The translations under genes and the position numbers were made by a program. The notes below the pieces were generated by a model, which had not been told where the DNA came from, did not search any database, and worked only from the letters and a program-made list of their open reading frames with translations. Below, in pieces: positions 7,131 through 7,165 of a DNA stretch of 7,165 nucleotides. The stretch covers positions 1 to 7,165 of the forward strand of contig JBGTLT010000179.1 of NCBI GenBank assembly GCA_041743975.1, read 5' to 3'. The DNA comes from JTS-RE37 sp041743975 (GTDB lineage: Bacteria > Bacteroidota > Bacteroidia > Flavobacteriales > Flavobacteriaceae). Each line of letters starts with the position of its first letter. Position 1 is the stretch's first letter.

Positions 7131-7156
7131 AATTTAAAGTGCCTTCATTTTAAATT
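7131..7156. repeat. AT-rich inverted repeat at the window end
   Basis: AATTTAAA at 7131-7138 and TTTAAATT at 7149-7156 are perfect reverse complements separated by ten bases. It could be an operator or weak hairpin near the next gene. Arms made only of A and T readily arise by chance in AT-rich spacers. Confidence 0.35.
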
Positions 7157-7165
7157 ACAAAGGAT

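Larger units (their letters stand above)
6893..7165. other. Downstream non-coding stretch, no supportable gene
   Basis: The frames in these 273 bp on either strand are short, mostly overlap the end of the oxidoreductase gene, and show no recognisable protein motif. The sequence becomes AT-rich towards the end, as expected just before or between genes. It contains a 9-bp direct repeat with 21-bp period (6940-6969) and an 8-bp inverted repeat near the window end. GGGAATCCC just after the stop could form a tiny hairpin but is not followed by a T run, so no terminator is called. Confidence 0.5.

Noticed and set aside
1..7165. CRISPR array, tRNA or rRNA gene, insertion sequence, toxin-antitoxin or defence genes
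   Set aside because: No regularly spaced repeats, tRNA-like arms, transposase motifs or terminal inverted repeats were seen; nearly all the sequence is explained by four metabolic or envelope genes.

Overview
The window looks like chromosomal DNA of a member of the Bacteroidota, most likely a free-living, possibly marine Flavobacteriia- or Cytophagia-type organism. The evidence is the gene content (a large secreted BNR/sortilin-type repeat protein, a GGT-like hydrolase and two exported Gfo/Idh/MocA-type proteins), the lack of Shine-Dalgarno sequences before every start, AT-rich leaders, and weak matches to the Bacteroidota promoter (TTG ... TAnnTTTG). No species can be named from the sequence alone. 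No RNA gene, mobile element, CRISPR array or phage signature was seen.

Layout. Positions 1-1968 (minus strand) hold the first 656 codons of a large exported BNR/Asp-box repeat protein that leaves the window before its stop. A 213-bp divergent intergenic region (1969-2181) follows. On the plus strand come a gamma-glutamyltranspeptidase-family Ntn hydrolase (2182-3870), then after 45 bp a Tat-exported GH109-type NAD-dependent glycosidase (3916-5313). After a 253-bp gap there is a second exported Gfo/Idh/MocA oxidoreductase of a different subfamily (5567-6892). The last 273 bp show no supportable gene.

How the genes may work together. All four proteins carry an export signal, so the locus is devoted to the cell envelope or periplasm. 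The GGT-like gene and the GH109 gene are close enough to be co-transcribed. The second oxidoreductase could be read through or use its own promoter. GH109 enzymes cleave glycosides by transient oxidation at C3 with a bound NAD, and many Gfo/Idh/MocA proteins oxidise or reduce sugars. A plausible but unproven reading is an oxidation-based step in breaking down an amino-sugar-containing glycan or glycopeptide, with the GGT-like enzyme acting on an amide or peptide part. The GGT-like protein keeps the catalytic threonine, but most residues that bind the gamma-glutamyl group in the E. coli enzyme appear replaced, so its substrate is open. I see no clearly new defence or mobile system. The most interesting points are the unusual GGT-like active site and the tandem pair of different exported NAD-type sugar enzymes.
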